From DATDCV01 sp036524155 (lineage in GTDB: Bacteria; Verrucomicrobiota; Verrucomicrobiia; Limisphaerales; UBA8199), in contig DATDCV010000014.1 of the NCBI GenBank assembly GCA_036524155.1, positions 1 through 9,710 on the forward strand: a DNA stretch of 9,710 nt, given 5' to 3'. Under the pieces are notes generated by a model. The model was not told the origin of the DNA. It searched no databases and worked only from the letters and a program-made list of their open reading frames with translations. Shown one piece after another: positions 1 through 6,864 of this stretch. Position 1 is the first letter of the stretch; each line of letters begins with the position of its first letter. The position numbers were made by a program, and so were the translations under genes.

Positions 1-2
1 GA

Positions 3-1289
3 GTCATTCGCTGCTCGGACAGGCACTACGCGCGCCAACTGCGGTTGGTCACGGCGCCTTCGAGCCTGTTTGACCCGGCGATCGAGCAGCGAACCCGCGC
101 CATCCTCGAGGATGTGCGCGCGCGCGGCGATGCCGCGCTGCTGGAGTTGACCCGCCGTTTCGACGGCGCGGCGTTGAACGCCGACCACCTCGCCGTGACT
201 CGCGCGGAACTCGTCGCCGCCTCCCTAAAAGCGGACGATTCTCTGCGTGCGGCGGTGGCCGAGGCCGAAAAGAACGTTGCGGCGTTCGCCCGAAAATCGT
301 TGCGGCGTAACTGGCAGACGCGCAATTCCCACGGCGCTGTTGTGGGCGAGAAATTCGATCCCTTTCAGCGGGTCGGCGTTTATGTCCCGGGCGGGACCGC
401 GCCGCTGGTCTCGACGGTGCTCATGACGGTAACGCTGGCCAAAGTCGCCGGGTGCCCCGAAATCGTCGTTTGCACACCCTGCGGACGCGACGGCAGCGTC
501 AACCCGGCACTGCTGTATGCGGCCCGCGCGGCGGGAGCCACCGAAATTTACCGGGTCGGCGGCGCGCAGGCGATCGCCGCGATGGCTTACGGCACCGGCG
601 CCATCCGGCGCGTGCAGAAGATCTTCGGTCCCGGCAACGCTTACGTCGTGACCGCCAAACGACTGGTGGTGGGCCAGGTCGCGATTGACCTGCTCCCCGG
701 CCCCAGCGAGCTGCTGGTGCTCGCCGACGACTCGGCAAACCCGACGCTCATCGCGGCCGATTTGCTCGCCCAGGCCGAGCACGGCTCCGGGCTCGAACGG
801 GTTTGGCTCCTGACCACTTCGCCCCGAATCCTCAAAGACGTTGAAAAATCGGTCGCGCGCCAGTCGGCGGAACTGGCCCGCCGCGAGTATGTGCTCAGGG
901 CCCTGGATAACGCCTGGCTGATCCAGGTCGCGCACCTCGAGGCCGCGGTGGCCCTGGCGAACCGGCTGGCACCCGAACATTGCGAGATCATGGTCCGTCG
1001 GGCGCGCAGAATCTCGAGGCGGATTTCGACCGCGGGTGCCGTTTTTATCGGTCCGTGGTCCCCCACTGTGCTCGGTGACTATGTCGCCGGCCCGAGCCAC
1101 ACGCTGCCCACTGGCGGCGCCGGGGCTTCTTTCGGAGGCCTGACCGTGGACCAGTTCCAACGTCGCACCAGCCTCGTCGAGTACACCCGCACCTCGCTTC
1201 GGAAAGCGGTGCCCGTGCTCCGCAAGTTCGCCGCCCTCGAGGGGCTGGAGGCGCACGGCAGGAGCGCCGAAGCCAGGTTCCAGGGCTGA
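3..1289 (+). CDS. hisD: Histidinol dehydrogenase, 5' end cut by the window edge
   Basis: HisD is the cytoplasmic zinc enzyme that oxidises L-histidinol to L-histidine in two NAD-dependent steps, the last reactions of histidine synthesis. The frame is open to the left edge. Codons from position 3 already read as a HisD N-terminus (VIRCSDRHYARQLRLVTA, then SSLFDPAIEQRTRAIL). Counting the codon at 3 as residue 1, family key residues fall at Q257 and H260 (QAEH), E325/H326 (APEHCE), D359 and H366 (GDYVAGPSH) and H418 (LEAHGRS). These lie one or two positions from the E. coli zinc ligands and catalytic pair (Q259, H262, E326/H327, D360, H367, H419), so only one or two codons are missing and the in-frame TTG at 45 is not the start. 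The signature segment reads IDLLPGPSELLVLAD, with Pro where many family members have Ala. hisC follows after 19 nt, suggesting one operon. Family assignment is very secure. Confidence 0.97.
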   Translation, partial: VIRCSDRHYARQLRLVTAPSSLFDPAIEQRTRAILEDVRARGDAALLELTRRFDGAALNADHLAVTRAELVAASLKADDSLRAAVAEAEKNVAAFARKSLRRNWQTRNSHGAVVGEKFDPFQRVGVYVPGGTAPLVSTVLMTVTLAKVAGCPEIVVCTPCGRDGSVNPALLYAARAAGATEIYRVGGAQAIAAMAYGTGAIRRVQKIFGPGNAYVVTAKRLVVGQVAIDLLPGPSELLVLADDSANPTLIAADLLAQAEHGSGLERVWLLTTSPRILKDVEKSVARQSAELARREYVLRALDNAWLIQVAHLEAAVALANRLAPEHCEIMVRRARRISRRISTAGAVFIGPWSPTVLGDYVAGPSHTLPTGGAGASFGGLTVDQFQRRTSLVEYTRTSLRKAVPVLRKFAALEGLEAHGRSAEARFQG

Positions 1290-1308
1290 CCTGCCGCCGC
1301 CAGATCCT

Positions 1309-2424
1309 ATGAACTTCCCCTCTACCGACTCGCTGATTCGCCGGAACGTGCGTTTGCTTCGCCCCTATGTTCCTGGCGAGCAGCCAAAAATCAGCGGGCT
1401 GGTCAAGCTCAACACCAATGAGAATCCTTTCCCTCCGTCGCCCAAGGTTCTCGCGGCCGTGCGCACGGCGGTCGATTCCCGCCTGCGTCTCTACCCCGAC
1501 CCCACCGCCTGGTCTCTGCGGGAGAGGCTGGCGGAACTCCACCGCTGCCAACCCGAGAATATCATCGTCGGCAACGGCTCCGATGAGCTGCTGGCGCTGG
1601 CGGTTCGCTGCTTTGTTGAACCGGTGTCCCGCGCCCTCCGGGCCCGGCGCCCGGGCCGGTCGATGGTGCAGTTCTTCACGCCCAGCTATTCCCTCTACCC
1701 GGTCCTGGCTGAAATTCACGACGCCGTCGCCAACGCGGTTCCCCTCGAGCCTGATTTCAGCCTGCCGGGCCCCGGCGCCTTGAGACGCGCGCGGCAATGG
1801 GATTTCACCGCCGCGTTAACCTTTATCACGACCCCCAACGCGCCCAGCGGCGCCGGCTACAGCACCGCTCAACTCAATACCCTCTGCTCCGCCCAGGACG
1901 GAATGGTGGTCCTGGACGAGGCCTACGTGGATTTCGCGCGCGAAAATGCACTGAAGTTGGCGCTTAAGCTGCCGCACGTGATCGTCTCCCGCACGTTCTC
2001 CAAAGCCTATTCCCTCTGTTTTCAGCGCGTCGGTTATTTCGTCGGGTGCCCCGAAATCATCTCCGCGCTGCACAAAATCCGTGACAGTTACAACGTGAAC
2101 GGTTTGGGCCAGATCGCCGCGCTGGTCACTCTGGCCGACCTGGGCTACTACCGCGCCAACTTCGGGAAGATCATCGCGACCCGCGAAGCCCTCAGCCGCG
2201 ACCTGAAGGACCTGGGGTTCCACGTGGTCCCCAGCCAGGCCAACTTTCTGCTCGTCCGCCCACCGGGCCCCGCCGCCGGCGAATGGCTCGACCAGCTTCG
2301 CCGGCGAAAAATTCTCGTGCGCTGGTTCGACCAGCCCGTGGTGCGCGATTATCTCCGCATCACCATCGGCACCGAAGCTGAAGCCGCCGCGTTACTGGCC
2401 GCGGCGAGGAGGATTCTGGAATAG
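1309..2424 (+). CDS. hisC: Histidinol-phosphate aminotransferase
   Basis: A fold-type I PLP aminotransferase of 371 residues, the usual HisC length, which converts imidazole-acetol phosphate plus glutamate to histidinol phosphate and 2-oxoglutarate in the cytoplasm. The N-terminus carries the HisC pattern RPYVPGEQPKISGLVKLNTNE. PLP-site residues are visible: N177 in TTPNAPSG, D203 in VVLDEAYVDF, the Schiff-base lysine K232 in SRTFSKAYSL, R240 in QRVGY and the substrate carboxylate arginine R350 in YLRITIGT. Two details differ from the common consensus: PNAPSG replaces PNNPTG, and an arginine-rich insert (about residues 104-116) precedes the FFTPSYSLY strand. The gene lies 19 nt after hisD, so the two are probably co-transcribed, although no clear Shine-Dalgarno sequence precedes the ATG. 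No hisB follows; the next gene is a pseudopilin. Other class I/II aminotransferases are possible in principle, but the N-terminus and the hisD neighbour make HisC very likely. Confidence 0.95.
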   Translation: MNFPSTDSLIRRNVRLLRPYVPGEQPKISGLVKLNTNENPFPPSPKVLAAVRTAVDSRLRLYPDPTAWSLRERLAELHRCQPENIIVGNGSDELLALAVRCFVEPVSRALRARRPGRSMVQFFTPSYSLYPVLAEIHDAVANAVPLEPDFSLPGPGALRRARQWDFTAALTFITTPNAPSGAGYSTAQLNTLCSAQDGMVVLDEAYVDFARENALKLALKLPHVIVSRTFSKAYSLCFQRVGYFVGCPEIISALHKIRDSYNVNGLGQIAALVTLADLGYYRANFGKIIATREALSRDLKDLGFHVVPSQANFLLVRPPGPAAGEWLDQLRRRKILVRWFDQPVVRDYLRITIGTEAEAAALLAAARRILE

Positions 2425-2453
2425 CCGCAGAGCCCCAAACGACCCGCTAAAAC

Positions 2454-2468
2454 AGCCAAAAATTGGCT
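2454..2468. repeat. Short palindrome between hisC and the pseudopilin gene
   Basis: AGCCAA-AAA-TTGGCT is a perfect 6-bp inverted repeat around three A residues, 30 nt after the hisC stop and 11 nt before a TTGACA box. It could be a small operator or a weak stem-loop. With no T-run on the + strand it is not a convincing intrinsic terminator. Confidence 0.4.
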
Positions 2469-2478
2469 ATAACAAATG

Positions 2479-2507
2479 TTGACAACGGTCTCCGATTTCG
2501 GGAAATT
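2479..2507 (+). promoter_or_regulatory. Possible sigma-70-type promoter for the pseudopilin gene
   Basis: A perfect TTGACA at 2479-2484 is followed after 17 nt by GAAATT (2502-2507), which matches only three of six bases of TATAAT. The box lies 46 nt ahead of the preferred pseudopilin ATG at 2530 and just after the palindrome at 2454-2468. Its position favours 2530 over the in-frame ATG at 2476, since 2476 lies upstream of the box. The weak -10 keeps confidence low. Confidence 0.3.
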
Positions 2508-2529
2508 AACTGTACAACCTGACCTGTTT

Positions 2530-3303
2530 ATGATGAAAAGATATTCCGGTGGTGAGCAGCGAGCTTTTACCCTTATCGAGCTCCTGGTCGTAATCGCCAT
2601 CATAGCCATTCTGGCGGCAATGTTGCTGCCGGCCCTCTCCAAAGCAAAAGACAAGGCGGTGCGCACGACGTGCGTGAACAACAACAAACAACTCTCTTTG
2701 GCCCGGCAGATGTACATCACGGACAACCGGGATTATTTCCCCTGGCCGAACTGGGGTAACGATACGGCGGACGGCCCGGGTTGGCTCTACATGCCGGAGG
2801 GGGGAAATCCTCCCGACCTCTGGAGCGCCAAGTATACCAACAACGCAGTCGCTGCTTACAAGACCGGGACCTATTACGACTACATGCCGAACATCAAGGC
2901 CTTCGTCTGTCCTCAGGACAACAAGAGTCGATACTTCCCCTACCGCGCCAACAAGATGTCCTCCTATATCATGAATGGCGCCGTTTGCAATTACGGCCGG
3001 GCCCCGCGGAGACCGAACAAGCAAACCGCGATCTGGAGCACCATGTGTTATATCCAGTGGGAACCGGATGAGACCCTGCTCAACAATGGTTCGCCCATCG
3101 GCGCGTTTGCCTACAACGACGCCTCGAGCTTCCCTAACGTGGGGGAAGGAGTCGGCAAGCTGCATATTTCAGGGGCCATTATCCAAGCCATCGCAGGCCA
3201 CGTCCAGTTCATCAGTTTTAAGAAGTTCAACGAAGAACAGGTGGTTGTGCAAACGCGACGGGGTCTGCTCTGGTGGGCGACGGATACTGCTAGTGGCCAA
3301 TAG
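2530..3303 (+). CDS. Type II secretion-style pseudopilin (prepilin N-terminal methylation domain)
   Basis: A 257-residue protein with a class III prepilin signal. After a short basic leader (MMKRYSGGEQRA) comes FTLIELLVVIAIIAILAAML, containing the conserved glutamate at mature position 5. The prepilin peptidase would cut between A12 and F13; Ala rather than Gly at -1 is common in Verrucomicrobiota pseudopilins. The hydrophobic helix (about 13-36) is followed by the helical continuation LPALSKAKDKA and a globular domain rich in aromatic residues and Asn. It has four cysteines (TTCVNN, FVCPQD, AVCNYG, TMCYIQ) that could form disulfides, and a late AGHVQFISF segment resembling the 'DGHV' element of this family's C-terminal part. 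It probably assembles into a periplasmic pseudopilus or stays membrane-anchored. Such genes are often multicopy and scattered in this phylum, so a specific Gsp letter cannot be assigned. An in-frame ATG at 2476 would add 18 residues ahead of the leader and is less likely. The lipoprotein gene follows after 14 nt. Confidence 0.85.
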   Translation: MMKRYSGGEQRAFTLIELLVVIAIIAILAAMLLPALSKAKDKAVRTTCVNNNKQLSLARQMYITDNRDYFPWPNWGNDTADGPGWLYMPEGGNPPDLWSAKYTNNAVAAYKTGTYYDYMPNIKAFVCPQDNKSRYFPYRANKMSSYIMNGAVCNYGRAPRRPNKQTAIWSTMCYIQWEPDETLLNNGSPIGAFAYNDASSFPNVGEGVGKLHISGAIIQAIAGHVQFISFKKFNEEQVVVQTRRGLLWWATDTASGQ

Positions 3304-3317
3304 CACCGGAACACGAA

Positions 3318-3686
3318 ATGCGTTTGAATTCAAGCATAGGCGTCGCGGTTGTCTGTGTCGGCTGTGCCCTGCTCTGTGGTTGCGGCAAGGGCAGCAAGGA
3401 CCCGAGCAAGATCGGTGCGCAGTACAACCAGGTCTTCGCCTCCGCCGACGCCGAAACCAAGGCCTGCTGGGAGACCGCCACCGGCGCGCTCGCCACCAAC
3501 GGTTATGCGGTGACCATTCAAGCAATCCGGACGATGCTCCAGGCGGGAAAACTCACGCCGGAACAGACCAAGGCCGCCAATGAAACCGCCACGGCTGCGA
3601 GCGACAAGATGTACGAGGCCGCCAACAAAGGCGACCCCACCGCCCTGCAGGCGATAGAAGATCTGCGCAAAGCCACCGGCCGCTAA
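3318..3686 (+). CDS. Small predicted lipoprotein of unknown function
   Basis: A 122-residue protein with a lipoprotein signal: MRLN, a hydrophobic stretch rich in Val and Cys (about 7-20), then the lipobox-like L-C-G-C with the lipidated cysteine expected at C22. The Cys at -2 is unusual but the overall shape is good. Residue +2 is Gly, so by the E. coli rule it would be sorted to the outer membrane. The mature part is Ala/Thr/Lys-rich and probably helical. It contains AGKLTPEQTKAANETATAAS and ends EDLRKATGR, with no enzymatic motif visible. I do not recognise a family. The gene starts 14 nt after the pseudopilin stop and is followed by a strong terminator 23 nt after its own stop, so the two genes very probably share a transcript. 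That suggests an accessory envelope role, an inference from position only. Confidence 0.75.
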   Translation: MRLNSSIGVAVVCVGCALLCGCGKGSKDPSKIGAQYNQVFASADAETKACWETATGALATNGYAVTIQAIRTMLQAGKLTPEQTKAANETATAASDKMYEAANKGDPTALQAIEDLRKATGR

Positions 3687-3708
3687 TTTCATCAAACTAT
3701 CTGGATAC

Positions 3709-3735
3709 GGCGCGCACCTCCCGGCGCGCCTTTTT
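3709..3735 (+). terminator. Rho-independent terminator after the pseudopilin-lipoprotein pair
   Basis: GGCGCGC (3709-3715) pairs perfectly with GCGCGCC (3724-3730) around an 8-nt loop. The stem is followed directly by five T residues. It lies 23 nt after the lipoprotein stop and is a clear end of transcript. Confidence 0.88.
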
Positions 3736-4071
3736 GTTGCCAGACGTTGGCATAACCCTGTTACCACTGGGAGCGAGGTTTATGGAAAGCCTCGTTTCGC
3801 GTTCGCGCATCGCACCTCTGAATCCCTTGCAGCGCCAGTGCTCCCCTCTCCTCGGGGAGAGGGGTAGGGGTGAGGGGGAATTCCTGGAGCCGGTTCATGC
3901 GGTGGTGGCCCTTTCGTTCTTCCGCAGTCCGCCTCCTCTTCATTCGCCAACATTGTTGACAGAAGTCAGAATCTTTGCTGCTCTTGGGTAATCGCCAGGA
4001 ACCATTGTCATGATAGACGAGATGTACTAAGCCTTTTCTTTCCACCGCATACAAACTCAATCACCCAACCC
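3736..4071. other. Gene-free stretch between terminator and LamG gene
   Basis: About 335 bases without a credible gene. Both strands carry short open frames (3734-3991 on +, 3761-4060 on -), but their translations are low-complexity. The - strand frame reads FPLTPTPLPEERG through the stem-loop at 3843-3864, a typical repeat-derived spurious peptide. The stretch holds that stem-loop, a minor TGAC-AGAA-GTCA inverted repeat at 3957-3968 overlapping a TTGACA, and presumably the promoter of the LamG gene, whose -10 I could not place. Confidence 0.6.
3843..3880. repeat. Dispersed C/G-rich stem-loop element
   Basis: CCCCTCTCC (3843-3851) pairs perfectly over 9 bp with GGAGAGGGG (3856-3864) around the loop TCGG. 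It is followed by TAGGGGTGAGGGGGAA. This 'GAGAGGGGTAGGGGTGAGGG' pattern resembles an intergenic repeat recurring in many GC-rich genomes, whose translations give the PLTPTPLP-type peptides of mis-annotated ORFs. Only one copy is present in this window, so the dispersed nature rests on general knowledge. Confidence 0.55.
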
Positions 4072-4076
4072 GGAGG
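4072..4076 (+). promoter_or_regulatory. Strong ribosome binding site of the LamG gene
   Basis: GGAGG lies 6 nt before the ATG at 4083. It is the only near-perfect Shine-Dalgarno seen ahead of a gene in this window, and it fixes the start of the 921-residue protein. Confidence 0.85.
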
Positions 4077-4082
4077 AATCTC

Positions 4083-6848
4083 ATGAAAGCATTTCCGCGT
4101 GTATCCACTCTCTCCCTGGGCGCAGCCGCCCTGCTGTGCACCCCGACCGCCCACGCGACGCTGGCCGACTACAAGAACGCCGTTACCAACGAAGCCGGCA
4201 TCATTTCCTTCTACACGTTCGACCAAAGCAATGCGATCGACAGCCGTGGTTTGCACAATGGAACTGCCAGTGGCGGAGCTTCTTTCGGCCCCGGCATCAG
4301 CAGTGGCAGCACCGCACTGCTGCTCGACGGCACCGGCCGGGTCAACCTGGGCCTCGTTCCGGATTTTGATTTCACCGATACAACGGGCTCGATCGAAGCC
4401 TGGGTGCGAGTCGACTGGCCCGGCACGTCTCCGGGCTACAACCCCTGCCTGTTTGCCGACCGGAACGGAGGCCCGGTCCGGTGGAGCGTTCACATGAACG
4501 GCAACAAAAGCGGCGTCGGTGTCTGGAACGGCATGGGTTACGCCACCTTGCCCATTTCGGCGCCCGGCACAGCGTGGCACCACCTGGTGGTGACGTTCAG
4601 TTTTGGCAGCGTTGAGATGTTCTGGGATGGGGTATCAATAGGCACTTTCGCGGCCGAGCTGGCTGGCGCCGCCAACTCGACCCAGATCGGTTCATCGTCT
4701 TCGGGGGTCACTGCCGAAGGATGGATCGGGGCGTTTGACGAAGTGGCCTTTTACGCTGACCCGCTCTCCGCAACCGCGGTCCAGGCACATTATGCGGCGT
4801 TCTTTGCCGGCACGCCGCCCGTCATAACCTCCCAGCCGCTCAGCGGCAATTACCTGCCCGCGGTGCCGCTGCGCGTGGCTGTCGGAGCGACGGGGCCGAG
4901 CCTGAGCTATCAATGGTCCAAGGGTGGCGTCCCCATCACTGGCGCCACCGATTCGGCGCTCACTTTCTCCAGCCTGACCGCCGGAGACGCCGGCACTTAC
5001 CGCGTCGCCGTTCATAATCCCGCGGGGGATGTGATTAGCAGCAACGCCGTGATCACCGTCACCGATACGCTGCCGTCGCCGTTGGTCCAGTATCAAACCG
5101 CAGTAGTCGCACAACCCAGCCTCCTGGCGTCTTATTCGTTTGATCGTCTCACCGCCGACACGACCGTTGGCCTCTATAACGGCTTTCTCTCGGGCACTGC
5201 CTACTATGGCCAGGGCGTGGACGGCGGTCCGGGCCAGGGCGTGCTGCTCGACGGCTCCGGGCACGTCGCCCTGGGAACTATCTCCGATTTTGATTTCGCT
5301 GATTCCACCGGCACCGTCGAGGCTTGGGTCCGCGCCGATTGGTCCAGCTCCTTCGGCTCGTACGCGCCTTGCCTGTTTGCCGACCGCGAGGGCGGCCAGG
5401 TGACCTGGAGCGTTCACATGAACGCCGACAAAAAGGGGCTCGGCGTCTGGAACGGCTCGAGTTACCAGCCTCTGCCCCTGCCTGATGCGCGAACCGATTG
5501 GCACCACCTGGCCGTCGTTTTTGATACCGGCACCAACACGATTTACTGGGACGGCCTGGCCCTGGGCACCCGCGAACAGGCGCTCGGCCTCGGCTCGGCA
5601 TCCACCCAGCTCGGGTCCTCCACTTCGCTCCTGACGACCGAAGGATGGATCGGTTTACTCGACGAGGTCGCTTTCTACGCTGATGCCCTCCCGCCGTCGA
5701 CGATCCAGAACCATTACATGGCGTTCGTCGGCAACACGCGCCCGGTGATCACCGTCCAACCTGTCGGCGGGGCATTTTATACGAGCCAGCCCTTCGAAAT
5801 GCTCGTCGGCGCCACCGGCGCCGATCGGACCTATCAGTGGTTCAAAAATACGATCTCCATCCCCGGCGCAACGAATTGGAACCTCACTTTTCCGAGCCTG
5901 GCTCCCGCCGACAGTGGCGACTACTTCGTCTCGGTCTCGAACCCCTCCGGGACTACGAACAGCATCACGGTGGCGTTGCAGGTCGGCAATAACCTGGGTC
6001 AGTACCAGGCGGCGGTCAGCAACGAAACCAGCCTGATCTCATATTACACCTTCGATGTCGCCAATGGCGCCGATTCCAAGGGAACCAACAACGGCTCGGT
6101 AGTAAACCTGGTATCGTTCGGCCCGGGGGTCGGCCTCGGCAACGACAATGCGCTGGTGCTCGACGGTTCGGGCCACATCGCGCTCGGCGTAGTGCCTGCT
6201 TTCGATTTCGCTGACGGCAACGGCACTGTCGAAGCCTGGATCCGGCCTGATTGGACCACCAATCCCGGGTACGACCCCACTCTCTTCGCCAATCGCATCG
6301 CCTCCGCGATTCAGGTGGACTGGAGCATCCACATGGCCCGCTTCCAGGATGTAATCGGCAATTGGAACGGCCTGTTTTACCAAACCGCCCCGTTGCCGGG
6401 ATTCAGCGGCTGGCATCATTTCGCGGTGACTTTTGGCGGCGACAAAGTCGCGATGTACTGGGACGGCCAGCCCCTCGGCGGCTTCTCTCAGCCAATTCAC
6501 CTCACCACTGGCTTAACGACTCAGATCGGCTCGTCCGACCCGGTCACCACGACCGAGGGCTGGATCGGTGGCTTGGACGAAGTGGCCTTTTACCGGTCCA
6601 CACTCGGGCCCGATGCCATCCTCAATCACTTCCTCGCGATGGTCGGGTCGGCGCCGCGCCCCAGCCTCTCCATCTCGCGTTCGGCCAACCAGGTCATCCT
6701 TTCCTGGCCCGCCGCCACCACTGGCTACACACTCGAATATGCCCCCAGCCTGACCACTCCTGCATGGACGCCCGTTACCGGCGTCGTCAACAACACCGTC
6801 ACCAATGACATCGCCGCCGGCAACCGTTTCTTCCGGCTCCGAAAGTAA
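4083..6848 (+). CDS. Secreted protein with three LamG-like and two Ig-like modules
   Basis: A 921-residue exported protein. A Sec signal peptide (basic MKAFPR, hydrophobic core about 9-19, cleavage expected after THAHA-like TAHA at residue 25) is followed by an alternating array: LamG-like 1 (about 28-243), Ig-like 1 (244-328), LamG-like 2 (332-546), Ig-like 2 (549-632), LamG-like 3 (636-852) and a C-terminal module (857-921). Each LamG unit shows the same landmarks: a YTFD/YSFD strand, LLDGTGRVNLG or VLDGSGHIALG, DFDF then EAWVR-DW, WSIHM/WSVHMN, WHHLVVTF, MFWDG/MYWDG and EGWIGxxDEVAFY. The Ig units show YQWSKGGVPITGAT or YQWFKNTISIPGAT and DAGTYRVAVHNPAG or DSGDYFVSVSNPSG. The C-terminus (SLTTPAWTPVTG, ending FFRLRK) is a fibronectin-like tail common in exported Verrucomicrobiota proteins. 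No catalytic motif is visible. A carbohydrate- or surface-binding or adhesion role fits the folds, but no ligand can be named. The ceramidase-like gene starts 16 nt downstream. Confidence 0.88.
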   Translation: MKAFPRVSTLSLGAAALLCTPTAHATLADYKNAVTNEAGIISFYTFDQSNAIDSRGLHNGTASGGASFGPGISSGSTALLLDGTGRVNLGLVPDFDFTDTTGSIEAWVRVDWPGTSPGYNPCLFADRNGGPVRWSVHMNGNKSGVGVWNGMGYATLPISAPGTAWHHLVVTFSFGSVEMFWDGVSIGTFAAELAGAANSTQIGSSSSGVTAEGWIGAFDEVAFYADPLSATAVQAHYAAFFAGTPPVITSQPLSGNYLPAVPLRVAVGATGPSLSYQWSKGGVPITGATDSALTFSSLTAGDAGTYRVAVHNPAGDVISSNAVITVTDTLPSPLVQYQTAVVAQPSLLASYSFDRLTADTTVGLYNGFLSGTAYYGQGVDGGPGQGVLLDGSGHVALGTISDFDFADSTGTVEAWVRADWSSSFGSYAPCLFADREGGQVTWSVHMNADKKGLGVWNGSSYQPLPLPDARTDWHHLAVVFDTGTNTIYWDGLALGTREQALGLGSASTQLGSSTSLLTTEGWIGLLDEVAFYADALPPSTIQNHYMAFVGNTRPVITVQPVGGAFYTSQPFEMLVGATGADRTYQWFKNTISIPGATNWNLTFPSLAPADSGDYFVSVSNPSGTTNSITVALQVGNNLGQYQAAVSNETSLISYYTFDVANGADSKGTNNGSVVNLVSFGPGVGLGNDNALVLDGSGHIALGVVPAFDFADGNGTVEAWIRPDWTTNPGYDPTLFANRIASAIQVDWSIHMARFQDVIGNWNGLFYQTAPLPGFSGWHHFAVTFGGDKVAMYWDGQPLGGFSQPIHLTTGLTTQIGSSDPVTTTEGWIGGLDEVAFYRSTLGPDAILNHFLAMVGSAPRPSLSISRSANQVILSWPAATTGYTLEYAPSLTTPAWTPVTGVVNNTVTNDIAAGNRFFRLRK

Positions 6849-6864
6849 GAAAGAGACCAAAATC

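Noticed and set aside
45..47. In-frame TTG as the start of hisD
   Set aside because: Upstream codons already encode a HisD N-terminus, and residue numbering from position 3 matches the E. coli enzyme to within one or two residues, so the gene starts off the left edge.
225..1256. 343-codon open frame on the - strand inside hisD
   Set aside because: It is a GC-rich antisense shadow with low-complexity composition and no recognisable domain, fully overlapping a certain gene.
2476..2529. Longer pseudopilin start at the ATG at 2476
   Set aside because: It would put 18 extra residues before a normal short basic prepilin leader and would place the TTGACA box inside the gene.
3956..3984. TTGACA at 3956-3961 as a promoter for the LamG gene
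   Set aside because: No acceptable -10 lies 16-18 nt downstream (TGCTCT at the 17-nt spacing). The small TGAC-AGAA-GTCA repeat around it could arise by chance.
3734..3991. Small + strand ORF after the terminator
   Set aside because: It starts at the terminator T-run, runs through the stem-loop repeat and has no domain or ribosome binding site.
3761..4060. Small - strand ORF with the peptide FPLTPTPLPEERG
   Set aside because: This peptide is the usual translation of a dispersed stem-loop repeat, and the rest of the frame shows no coding character.
6805..6864. ATG at 6805 as the start of the hydrolase
   Set aside because: It lies inside the last codons of the LamG gene, and the residues it adds are only an out-of-frame reading of that gene.
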